Assembly: GCA_035565975.1 (NCBI GenBank)
Contig: DATMRT010000080.1
Span: 1-23,639 of the forward strand
From: Ga0077530 sp035565975
Lineage (GTDB): Bacteria > Pseudomonadota > Alphaproteobacteria > Rhizobiales > Hyphomicrobiaceae
Direction of reading: 5' to 3'
Length of the DNA stretch: 23,639 nt
Part shown: positions 15,236 through 22,268 of the stretch, piece by piece
Layout: the number at the start of each line of letters is the position of its first letter
How positions within the stretch are numbered: the first letter of the stretch is position 1
Position numbers and translations under genes: made by a program
The notes under the pieces: model-generated
Database searches by the model: none
The model's input: only the letters and a program-made list of their open reading frames with translations
Told to the model about the DNA's origin: nothing

Positions 15236-16105
15236 CTACCTGCCGCCACCGAGGCTGTGCACGTAGATGGCCAGCGACTTCAGCGTCACCGGATCGAGCC
15301 GCTCGTGCCAGGCCGGCATCGAGCCGCCGCGTCCGGTAGTGATCGACTGCACGATGGCCGGCTTCTGGCCGCCATAAAGCCAGATCTCGTCCGTCAGGTT
15401 CGGCGCGCCGAGCTCGGCGTTGCCCTTGCCGTCCGCGCCGTGACACGTGACGCACTGATCGGCAAAGATCTTCGCGCCCCGCTCTGCCGCCGCACTGTCC
15501 GTCGCGCGCTTGCTCAGCGAGAGTACATACTCCGCCGCATCATTGATTTCCGCAGGCTTCAGAATGCCGTCGAGGCCGTACTTCGGCATATCGCTGACGC
15601 GCGCTTCCTTATCGCCACTGCGAATACCGTAGCTGATGGTCCTCTCGATGTCGGCGAGTGTGCCGCCCCAGAGCCAGTCATCATCATTGAGGTTCGGATA
15701 GCCGGCAAATCCTTGCGCGCCACGGCCATGGCACGGAGCGCAATTTGTCGCGAACGCCGCCGCGCCGCCGACCATGGCAAAGCGCAACAGATCCGGATCG
15801 TTCTTCACGTCGGCAAGCGACGTCTTCTCGAGCGCGGCGCGAAATGTCGCCTGCGCGGCCTTCGCATCCTGCACCTCGTTCGAGACCGCCACGCGCTGGC
15901 TGTAGCCCCAGATGCCCTTCGTGTAGCCATTGAGCGTCGGCCACGCCGGATAGACGATCATGTAGCCGATGGCCCATACGATCGAGGCGTAGAACGTCAT
16001 CAGCCACCATTTCGGCAGCGGCTTGTTCAGCTCCTTGATGTCGTCCCAGGTGTGCCCGGTCGTCTCGACGCCCGTGACGTCGTCAATCTCGCGCTTGCCG
16101 CTCAT
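15236..16105 (-). CDS. ccoP: cbb3-type cytochrome c oxidase subunit III, diheme CcoP
   Basis: A 289-aa membrane-anchored diheme c-type cytochrome that feeds electrons into the cbb3 oxidase on the periplasmic side. The N-terminus TGHTWDDIKELNKPLPKWW is the CcoP signature, and a transmembrane helix spans about residues 33-53. Two heme c sites follow: CAPCH (122-126) and CVTCH (218-222). Candidate distal Met ligands are in SDMPKYG (Met173) and GGSMPAWHE. The ATG at 16105 overlaps the ccoQ TGA (ATGA), giving tight coupling. The length is that of ordinary CcoP proteins. The stop is followed 19 nt later by the Cys-rich small ORF. Confidence 0.97.
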   Translation of the reverse strand: MSGKREIDDVTGVETTGHTWDDIKELNKPLPKWWLMTFYASIVWAIGYMIVYPAWPTLNGYTKGIWGYSQRVAVSNEVQDAKAAQATFRAALEKTSLADVKNDPDLLRFAMVGGAAAFATNCAPCHGRGAQGFAGYPNLNDDDWLWGGTLADIERTISYGIRSGDKEARVSDMPKYGLDGILKPAEINDAAEYVLSLSKRATDSAAAERGAKIFADQCVTCHGADGKGNAELGAPNLTDEIWLYGGQKPAIVQSITTGRGGSMPAWHERLDPVTLKSLAIYVHSLGGGR

Positions 16106-16281
16106 GACTGCCCCCGCTTGGCCTTGTGCTTGTCGTCGAGATCGAGCGCGCGGCGCTGCGCGGCTTCGAAGCGCGGACCGTTGGCCGGCCAGAGCGCATA
16201 GACGACGACGCCGGCGAACAGCCCGACGAATATGAGAAGGGAGACCACCTGGCCAACGGTGGCGACTGTATCGTACGTCAT
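16102..16281 (-). CDS. ccoQ: cbb3-type cytochrome oxidase subunit CcoQ/FixQ
   Basis: A 59-aa small subunit that stabilises the cbb3 complex. A single transmembrane helix (about residues 9-31, in VGQVVSLLIFVGLFAGVVVYALWP) is followed by a short basic cytoplasmic tail (FEAAQRRALDLDD). The ATG at 16281 has a strong AGGAGGTGA Shine-Dalgarno just upstream. The longer frame up to 16425 is the shadow of ccoO. Its stop overlaps the ccoP start. The position between ccoO and ccoP is the standard one. Confidence 0.93.
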   Translation of the reverse strand: MTYDTVATVGQVVSLLIFVGLFAGVVVYALWPANGPRFEAAQRRALDLDDKHKAKRGQS

Positions 16282-16294
16282 TCTCGTCACCTCC

Positions 16295-17023
16295 TCAGCG
16301 CAGGTTCGGTCCGGCGGCGTCGAACGTCGCGAAATCGACGAGCTGGCCGAGGACCTGGAGATAGGCGATGAGCGCGTCCATCTCGGTCGCGGGCACGCCC
16401 GCCTGACCGTCGAACTTGGCCACACGCGCCTTGGGATAGCGCTTCAGCAGCTCGCGTGCGGGGCGGCTGTCGGGATTGACCTGGGCGGCGATATCCGTGC
16501 GCACGCTGGCGATCATCTCGTCGCTGTAGGGCACGCCAACCTTGCGCAGCGTCTTCAGCCGCGCCTCGACATCCGTCGGATCCACACGTCGCGTCAGGAG
16601 CCAGGGATAGCTCGGCATGATGCTCTCCGGAACAACCGAGCGCGGATTGTGCAAATGCTCGACGTGCCATTGATCGGAGTACTTGCCGCCGACGCGCGCG
16701 AGGTCAGGCCCCGTGCGCTTCGAGCCCCATTGGAAGGGATGGTCGTACATGCTCTCGGCCGCGAGACTGTAGTGCCCGTAGCGCTCGACCTCGTCGCGGA
16801 GCGTGCGCACCATCTGGCTGTGGCAGTTGTAGCAACCCTCACGGATGTAGATGTCGCGGCCGGCCTGCTCGAGGGGCGTGTAGGGACGCATCCCCTTCAC
16901 CTTCTCGATTGTGCTGTCGATCCAGAAAAGTGGCGCGATCTGAAAGAGGCCACCGATCGAGACGACGATGAGAATACCGACCAGAAGGATGATCGAGTTC
17001 TTTTCGAAGACTTCGTGCTTCAT
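16295..17023 (-). CDS. ccoO: cbb3-type cytochrome c oxidase subunit II, CcoO
   Basis: A 242-aa monoheme membrane cytochrome c of the cbb3 oxidase. The N-terminal transmembrane helix covers about residues 10-30. The single heme site CYNCHSQ (64-70) is followed by RTLRDEVERYGHYSLAAES, FQWGSKRTGPDLARVGGKYSDQWH and the Met-ligand region ESIMPSYPWL, all classic CcoO segments. The C-terminus has the VPATEMDALIAYLQVLG helix. The ATG at 17023 (MKHEVFEKN) is preferred over the upstream ATG at 17110 because GAGGAGGGG lies directly before it and the family begins this way. It is 13 nt from the ccoN stop and 13 nt from the ccoQ start. Confidence 0.97.
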   Translation of the reverse strand: MKHEVFEKNSIILLVGILIVVSIGGLFQIAPLFWIDSTIEKVKGMRPYTPLEQAGRDIYIREGCYNCHSQMVRTLRDEVERYGHYSLAAESMYDHPFQWGSKRTGPDLARVGGKYSDQWHVEHLHNPRSVVPESIMPSYPWLLTRRVDPTDVEARLKTLRKVGVPYSDEMIASVRTDIAAQVNPDSRPARELLKRYPKARVAKFDGQAGVPATEMDALIAYLQVLGQLVDFATFDAAGPNLR

Positions 17024-17036
17024 GGCGCGCCCCTCC

Positions 17037-18710
17037 TCACTCGGCCGGCTGCAGACGCAGGCCGGGCGCGGCGGCGACGCGCGGCTGCTCGGCGATATCG
17101 ACAGGTTCATCGCCGCGGATCGTGCGCCACACGTTGTAGGCCATGATGAGCGCGCCGGTCAGGAAGAGGATGCCGCCGATCGCGCGGATCACGTAGTAGG
17201 GATGCATGGCCTCGACAGTCTCGATGAAGGAGTACTGGAGGAAGCCAAGGCTGTCGTAGGCGCGCCACATGAGACCCTGCGTGATGCCGGAGACCCACAT
17301 CGCCGTGATGTAGAGAAGGATGCCGAGCGTCGAGATCCAGAAGTGCCACTCGACGAGCCGCATGGAATAGAGGCCCTTGCGGTTCCACAGCCACGGGACG
17401 AGGCAGTAGATCGCGCCGAAGGAGACCATCGCCACCCAACCAAGCGCACCGGAGTGCACGTGGCCGATCGTCCAGTCCGTGTAGTGTGAGAGCGAGTTCA
17501 CGGCCTTGATGCTCATGAGCGGGCCTTCGAAGGTCGACATACCGTAGAAGGCGACGGAGACGACGAGCAGGCGCACGACCGCGTCGGTCCTGAGCTTGTC
17601 CCAGGCGCCGGAGAGGGTCATGAGGCCGTTGATCATGCCGCCCCAGGAAGGCATCCACAGCATGATCGAGAAGGTCATGCCGAGGGTCTGCGCCCACTCG
17701 GGGAGCGCGGTGTAGTGCAGATGGTGCGGACCCGCCCAGATGTAGATGAAGATGAGCGTCCAGAAGTGCACGATCGAGAGGCGGTAGGAGTAGACCGGCC
17801 GCTCCACGCGCTTCGGAATGAAGTAGTACATGATGCCGAGGAAGCCGGCCGTCAGGAAGAAGCCGACGGCATTGTGGCCATACCACCACTGCGTCATGGC
17901 ATCCTGTACGCCGGACCAGAGCACGTAGCTCGCCGGGCTCGTGAAGCTCACGGGTAGTGCCGCGTTGTTCACGAGATGCAGCATCGCGATCGTCACGATG
18001 AAGGCGAGATAGAACCAGTTCGCGACGTAGATGTGCGGTTCCTTGCGGCGCCAGATCGTGCCGAGGAACACGAGCAAATACGTGACCCAGATGATCGTGA
18101 GGAAAAGGTCGGCGTACCACTCGGGCTCGGCGTACTCCTTCGCTTGCGTGATGCCGAGCAGATAGCCGGTGCCGGCGATCGCGATGAAAAGCTGATAGCC
18201 CCAGACGACGAACCAGGGCGCCCACCGGCCGGCGAGGCGCGCGTGGCAGGTGCGCTGCACGACATAGAAGGATGTGCCGATCAGCACGTTGCCGCCAAAC
18301 GCGAAGATCACCGCGCTCGTGTGCAGCGGGCGCAGACGGCCGAAGCTGATCCAGGGAAGGTCGAAGTTGAGCGCGGGAAAGGCGAGCTGGAGCGCGAGAA
18401 CCACCCCGACGAGGAACCCGGCTATGCCCCAGATGACGGCCGCGACGACCGTGACCTTGATCGGTCCGTCGAAGTACCCCTCGGGTGGCTCGTAGCTGCC
18501 AATCGCGCGGGCTGCCTTCTCCTTGAAGGCGACCGTCAGGATGTAGATGCCGGCTATGGCCGACCCGACCATCATCAGCAGGCCATGGAACGACATGGCC
18601 GGGTCGCTCGACCCAAAAAACCAGATCGCGCCGACAAGCGTGAAGATCCCGGCGACCATCACCGCCAGCACGTCGCCGAACGCTTCGAGACCCTCTCTCG
18701 TGTCCGCCAT
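17037..18710 (-). CDS. ccoN: cbb3-type cytochrome c oxidase catalytic subunit I, CcoN
   Basis: A 557-aa, roughly 12-helix heme-copper oxidase subunit of the C family, which reduces O2 at very low oxygen. Ligand motifs visible in order: SFHGLLMM near the N-terminus, RPLHTSAVIF (low-spin heme His), WYGHNAVGFF (CuB His with the cross-linked Tyr, in the position characteristic of cbb3 enzymes), WAGPHHLHYTALP (CuB histidines) and TIGHVHSGALGW (heme histidines). The ATG at 18710 is preferred, with GGGGG at good spacing; a GTG one codon earlier (18713) is possible. This is the first gene of the operon and is preceded by an FNR/FixK box and -10 element. The C-terminal Pro/Ala-rich tail is unremarkable. 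Confidence 0.97.
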   Translation of the reverse strand: MADTREGLEAFGDVLAVMVAGIFTLVGAIWFFGSSDPAMSFHGLLMMVGSAIAGIYILTVAFKEKAARAIGSYEPPEGYFDGPIKVTVVAAVIWGIAGFLVGVVLALQLAFPALNFDLPWISFGRLRPLHTSAVIFAFGGNVLIGTSFYVVQRTCHARLAGRWAPWFVVWGYQLFIAIAGTGYLLGITQAKEYAEPEWYADLFLTIIWVTYLLVFLGTIWRRKEPHIYVANWFYLAFIVTIAMLHLVNNAALPVSFTSPASYVLWSGVQDAMTQWWYGHNAVGFFLTAGFLGIMYYFIPKRVERPVYSYRLSIVHFWTLIFIYIWAGPHHLHYTALPEWAQTLGMTFSIMLWMPSWGGMINGLMTLSGAWDKLRTDAVVRLLVVSVAFYGMSTFEGPLMSIKAVNSLSHYTDWTIGHVHSGALGWVAMVSFGAIYCLVPWLWNRKGLYSMRLVEWHFWISTLGILLYITAMWVSGITQGLMWRAYDSLGFLQYSFIETVEAMHPYYVIRAIGGILFLTGALIMAYNVWRTIRGDEPVDIAEQPRVAAAPGLRLQPAE

Positions 18711-18779
18711 CACAATTTCCCCCGGATGCCCGAGCCGCAGGCCGCCGCATCAGGACGAGCGGTCAGCCGTTCAGGCCGG

Positions 18780-18821
18780 ACTTTAGAAATCGGGGAACGC
18801 CGACGGCTTGATCCAGGTCAA
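18780..18821 (-). promoter_or_regulatory. FNR/FixK-type (anaerobox) promoter of the cco operon
   Basis: On the minus strand the box reads TTGACCTGGATCAA (18808-18821; TTGATCCAGGTCAA on the other strand), matching the TTGAT-N4-ATCAA FNR/FixK consensus with one half-site substitution. Exactly 22 nt downstream is TAAAGT (18780-18785), four of six matches to TATAAT. That puts the box centre about 41.5 nt before a start near 18773, the class II activator geometry. No -35 element is needed or seen. It implies induction under low oxygen by a FixK/FNR/Anr-like regulator not encoded in this window. Confidence 0.85.
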
Positions 18822-18879
18822 GAACGGTTCAAAGAAGTGCGGCGACGCGCGGTCGCACGAACCGTCCGAAATTGATATT

Positions 18880-19560
18880 TCAGATACCGAGAATGTCGGG
18901 CAGCTCGCTGAGCGAACTGATCCGGTGCTGCGGGGCGCCGCCATCGATGACCTTGGTCACGTCGTGAATGCCGCCGTCCCGAACGACCTGCACCGTCGTC
19001 CAGCCCATGGCGTTCGGCGCCACAAAGTCCTTCACCGGATTGTCGCCCACATAGACGAAGCGGTCGCCCGGCACGCCGATAGCGGCGGCGACGCGCTCGA
19101 AGGCCATGGGATGCGGCTTGAAGTAAGCCCGATCCTCGCCGAGCGCGTCCGTATAGACGATCTCATGGAATCTCGGCTCGAGCGCCAGCGCAGTCACCTT
19201 CTTGCGCTGGACGGTATGCGTGCCATCGGTGATCAGCCCCAGCGGTCCCTTGGCGGCGTAGTGCTCCAGCGCCCAATGGGCGTCATCGAAGAGCGAGAGC
19301 TCCGCGGCGGCACCGCGATAGGCCTCCCTCAGCGCCACGAGATGCTCCGGCCTGTGGTCGGGAACGTGCGACTCGAGCACCATCTTGAACAGCTTGCCCA
19401 GCATTCCCGTATCGAGCAGACGGGTCATCTCCTCGGCCAGGCCGTCGACGCCAAACTGCGCTTTTGCCCATTCGCCGCACGCGCGAAAACCGCACAGCGC
19501 GAACTGACGCTCGGGATAGAGCGTGTCGTCGAGATCGAATGCGACGCGCAGGCGGGACAC
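18880..19560 (-). CDS. HAD superfamily (subfamily IA) hydrolase
   Basis: A 226-aa HAD-fold phosphatase-like protein, probably cytoplasmic and acting on a small phosphorylated metabolite. Motifs: I FDLDDTLYP (nucleophile Asp9, acid/base Asp11), a helical C1 cap of about residues 15-95, II GLITDGTHT, III YFKPHPMAF (Lys), and IV FVYVGDNPVKDF. The start is taken as GTG at 19560 (VSRLRVAFDLDD), because the nucleophile strand must sit at the N-terminus and GGAG lies 6 nt upstream; the open frame extends to 19830 but that part antisenses nothing known and overlaps the regulator gene. It begins 37 nt after the MerR-like gene stop on the same strand, so the two are probably co-transcribed. The substrate is unknown. 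Confidence 0.88.
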   Translation of the reverse strand: MSRLRVAFDLDDTLYPERQFALCGFRACGEWAKAQFGVDGLAEEMTRLLDTGMLGKLFKMVLESHVPDHRPEHLVALREAYRGAAAELSLFDDAHWALEHYAAKGPLGLITDGTHTVQRKKVTALALEPRFHEIVYTDALGEDRAYFKPHPMAFERVAAAIGVPGDRFVYVGDNPVKDFVAPNAMGWTTVQVVRDGGIHDVTKVIDGGAPQHRISSLSELPDILGI

Positions 19561-19597
19561 GGGAGGCTCCGTCGAATGCTGAAGATGGCGGCCGGCA

Positions 19598-20602
19598 TCA
19601 TACCGGGGTCCGGATCGCGATGACACCCTCCGTGCGGGCACGGACCTCGGGCGAACCAAGGCAGGTTGCAACGGCTTCATAGCCCGGCGCGCCCGGGTAG
19701 GGCTGAACGAGGCTTGGCGGGCTGTGATTGGCGGGGCAGAGGATGATCGTCTCGTTGGAACCCACCGCTGCGAGATCCAGGATCGCGTTCGAGCGCGTGA
19801 GCAGGAACAGCGGCCGCATCTCCGATCCACGGCGGCGAAGATGGGCGATCAACGCTTCCTGGGTCGACTGGTCGAGCCCATGCTCGACCATGTCGACGAC
19901 GAAGGCCCCCGGTTCCGCCGCCTCCAGGGCCTCGACCAGCCCCATCAGGGCAGGCGACACCGTCGCGCCCTCGCCGGTGAGCCAACCGAGCGTGCGATCA
20001 ACGCACGCCTTCAACGCCGGATCGGCGGCCCCGTCGTCGTACGATCGCTCGAGGCCGACAAACACGCCGCCCGGCAGCGCGGCTGCGAGCGCACGCGCGA
20101 GCCGGGTCTTGCCGCTGAACAACGGACCGACGATGAAGGTCAGCGGCTTGATGTCGGTCAGCTCGAACCGCTCACCGCCCCACGGCCATGGCAGATCGAA
20201 CGCGACGGCGGGCCTGCGCGGCTGCATCAATCCTGCGAGATCGTCGGCGCCCGGCATCCTGCCCATCTCGAGTTCTGCGCGCGGACCGCGCACCCGGACA
20301 ATCTGATTGGAGAGCCGATGGGCCTGCTCTTCGAGATTTGATTGATGGGCGGCGAGCGCGCGCGATAGCGCCGCAGCGTCGCCGCTGTGCACGATCTCGC
20401 CGACTTCGGCGAGGCTGAGACCGAGCGCGCGCAACGTGACGATGTCGCTGGCCCGCGTCATGTCGTCGGCGCCGTACGCTCGCCAACCCGACATGGTGCG
20501 CGACGGCTTGAGCAGGCCGCGCTGCTCGTAGAGACGCAATGCCTTGACGGAAATGCCGAGGCACCGCGCGGCTTCGGAGGGGCCGAGAAAGGGAGCGGGC
20601 AT
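19598..20602 (-). CDS. MerR-family regulator fused to a P-loop ATPase-like domain
   Basis: A 334-aa protein. Residues 5-72 are a MerR winged-helix DNA-binding domain (LGPSEAARCLGISVKALRLYEQRGLLKPSR then GWRAYGADD), followed by the usual long dimerisation helix (about 75-112). From residue 130 it resembles an ABC/AAA_21-like ATPase: a strand leading into GPLFSGKT (Walker A, 159-166), a Walker B-like strand AFVVDMVE (233-240) in which the usual Asp-Glu pair is Asp237-Met238, then HGLDQSTQEALIAHL (D-loop-like) and LFLLTRSNAILDL, where a switch 'THS' would be expected. I see no ABC signature. The ATG at 20602 has GAGGTG 6 nt upstream. ATP or another nucleotide may be the signal; this is inferred. 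Confidence 0.8.
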   Translation of the reverse strand: MPAPFLGPSEAARCLGISVKALRLYEQRGLLKPSRTMSGWRAYGADDMTRASDIVTLRALGLSLAEVGEIVHSGDAAALSRALAAHQSNLEEQAHRLSNQIVRVRGPRAELEMGRMPGADDLAGLMQPRRPAVAFDLPWPWGGERFELTDIKPLTFIVGPLFSGKTRLARALAAALPGGVFVGLERSYDDGAADPALKACVDRTLGWLTGEGATVSPALMGLVEALEAAEPGAFVVDMVEHGLDQSTQEALIAHLRRRGSEMRPLFLLTRSNAILDLAAVGSNETIILCPANHSPPSLVQPYPGAPGYEAVATCLGSPEVRARTEGVIAIRTPV

Positions 20603-20631
20603 GAATCACCTCATCGCAGGCTGAGGGTGCC

Positions 20632-20662
20632 CTTATCGATGCGGCCCCAAGGACCGGGTCAA
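20632..20662 (-). promoter_or_regulatory. MerR-type promoter with 19-bp spacer and dyad, upstream of the MerR-ATPase gene
   Basis: On the minus strand, TTGACC (20657-20662, -35) and GATAAG (20632-20637, -10) are separated by exactly 19 nt, the over-long spacing typical of MerR-activated promoters. A 23-bp imperfect dyad (GA-N2-CGG-N-CC-N3-GG-N-CCG-N2-TC, 20638-20660) fills the spacer and the end of the -35. The predicted start is near 20625, leaving a short leader before the ATG at 20602. It suggests autoregulation of this gene and the HAD gene behind it. Confidence 0.6.
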
Positions 20663-20688
20663 GAGATTTCCATGAGATCGCGCGAGCG

Positions 20689-22257
20689 CTAAGGCAGCGG
20701 CAGGGTCTCGTGCTCGCGGAGCTTGGCGCCGGTCATGTTGTCCACCTCGACGAGGCGCACGCGGAAACCCCAGAGCCGCGCGACGTGCATGAGCGTGCGG
20801 TCGCACTCGTCCTTATCGAGCAGGATTCCATCGCGCACGAAATGCGTGAGCACGAGCCGGCGGCTTCCCGAGAGGTCGGCATCCGTCACCTGGATGTCCG
20901 GGTCCTGCTGCGAGACATCGTACTGGCGCGCCAGCAACCGGCGGACATCGCGGTAGCCCATCTCGTCGTGGATGGCCTCGACGCGTACCGCGTGATCCTC
21001 GGACTTGTTGCGGATGTGGAAGAGGCGGAAGTCGCGGATGACTTTCGGGCTCAGGAACTGATGGATGAAGCTTTCGTCGCGGAAGTTCGCCCAGGCCTCC
21101 CTGAGCGTCTCCATGGGCTGACCGTTGCCGGCGATGTCGGGGAACCACTGGCGGTCCTCGTCCGTCGGCTCGAGGCAAATGCGCTTGATATCGCGCATCA
21201 TCGCAAAACCGAGCGCGTAGGGGTTGAAGCCCGAGAAGCCCCGATCGGAGAAGCCGGGCTGATAGACGACGGCCGAGTGCATGTGCATGAACTCGAGCAT
21301 GGAGCCGTCGGTGACGAGACCCTTCTCGTAAAGCCGGTTCATGATCTCGTAGTGGACGAAGGTCGCGCAGCCTTCGTTCATCACCTTGGTCTGGCGCTGC
21401 GGATAGAAGTAGGTCGAGAGCACGCGAACGATGCGCAGGATCTCGCGCTTCCAGCCCGCGAGCTTCGGCGAATGCTTCTCGAGGAAGTAAAGGAGGTTCT
21501 CCTCCGGCACGATCGGTGGCGAAGGATCGATGACGACCTCCTCCGCCTTTGCTTCCGGCTTCGACTGTGGGAGCGTGCGCCAAAGCTCGTTGTAGATTTC
21601 CACCTCGTACTCGCGGCGCCTGATCTCGCGCTCGCGTGCCTTGGCCGGATCGAAACGGCGCCGCGGCGCCGCATTGCGGCTCACGCCCTGATTCATCAGC
21701 GCATGCGCGGCGTCGATAACGGCCTCGACGGCGGGAACGCCGAAGCGCTCCTCGCAGTCGGCGACGAACTTCTTCGCAAAGGCCAGGTATTCGAGGATCG
21801 CGTCGGCCTGCGTCCACTGCTTGAAGAGATAGTTGTTTTTGAAGAAGTGGTTGTGGCCCATGGCCGCGTGCGCGAGCACGAGGCACTGCATCGTCATGGA
21901 GTTCTCCTCCATGATGTAGTTGATGCAGGGATCGGAGTTGATGACGATCTCGAAGGCGAGCGAGCGCGCGCCCTTGCGATAGTACATCTCGTCGTGGGCG
22001 AAGCGTTTCCCGAACGACCAGTGGCGGTACATGACCGGCATGCCGATCGATGAATACGCATCGAGCATCTGCTCGGCGGTGATGACCTCGATCTGGTTCC
22101 TGTAGATGTCGAGGCCCATCTCACCGACGCCGATCTCGGCAATGGCATCGTAGACCTCGTGGATGAGGTCGAAGTTCCACTCGGGGCCGTCGAAGAGCGG
22201 CTTCGATGCCTTGACCGCGGGCTTGGGCCTCATCTCAGGAATGTCCGTCATCGTCAT
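20689..22257 (-). CDS. spoVR: SpoVR family protein
   Basis: A 522-aa cytosolic SpoVR/YcgB family protein. The function is undefined; the Bacillus namesake affects spore cortex, and in non-sporulating bacteria the gene travels with prkA and yeaH and is stress or stationary-phase regulated. Family segments: GPEWNFDLIHEVYDAI, GMPVMYRHWSFGKRFAHDEMYYRKG, INSDPCINYIMEENSM, LAHAAMGHNHFFKNN, QTKVMNEGCATFVHYEIMNRLYEKG and NPYALGFAMMRDIKRI. The repeated His/Glu in HDEMYY, EENSM, GHNHF and NEGCATFVHYE look like metal ligands, an inference. The ATG at 22257 is 11 nt past the yeaH stop; a second ATG two codons in is an alternative. The end is 86 nt before the regulator gene. Confidence 0.95.
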   Translation of the reverse strand: MTMTDIPEMRPKPAVKASKPLFDGPEWNFDLIHEVYDAIAEIGVGEMGLDIYRNQIEVITAEQMLDAYSSIGMPVMYRHWSFGKRFAHDEMYYRKGARSLAFEIVINSDPCINYIMEENSMTMQCLVLAHAAMGHNHFFKNNYLFKQWTQADAILEYLAFAKKFVADCEERFGVPAVEAVIDAAHALMNQGVSRNAAPRRRFDPAKAREREIRRREYEVEIYNELWRTLPQSKPEAKAEEVVIDPSPPIVPEENLLYFLEKHSPKLAGWKREILRIVRVLSTYFYPQRQTKVMNEGCATFVHYEIMNRLYEKGLVTDGSMLEFMHMHSAVVYQPGFSDRGFSGFNPYALGFAMMRDIKRICLEPTDEDRQWFPDIAGNGQPMETLREAWANFRDESFIHQFLSPKVIRDFRLFHIRNKSEDHAVRVEAIHDEMGYRDVRRLLARQYDVSQQDPDIQVTDADLSGSRRLVLTHFVRDGILLDKDECDRTLMHVARLWGFRVRLVEVDNMTGAKLREHETLPLP

Positions 22258-22268
22258 GTGCGGCTTTC

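Noticed and set aside
20710..22053. 447-aa open frame on the + strand opposite spoVR
   Set aside because: It is the antisense shadow of a clearly conserved gene in GC-rich DNA, with low-complexity Glu/Val/Arg/Leu composition and no recognisable motif.
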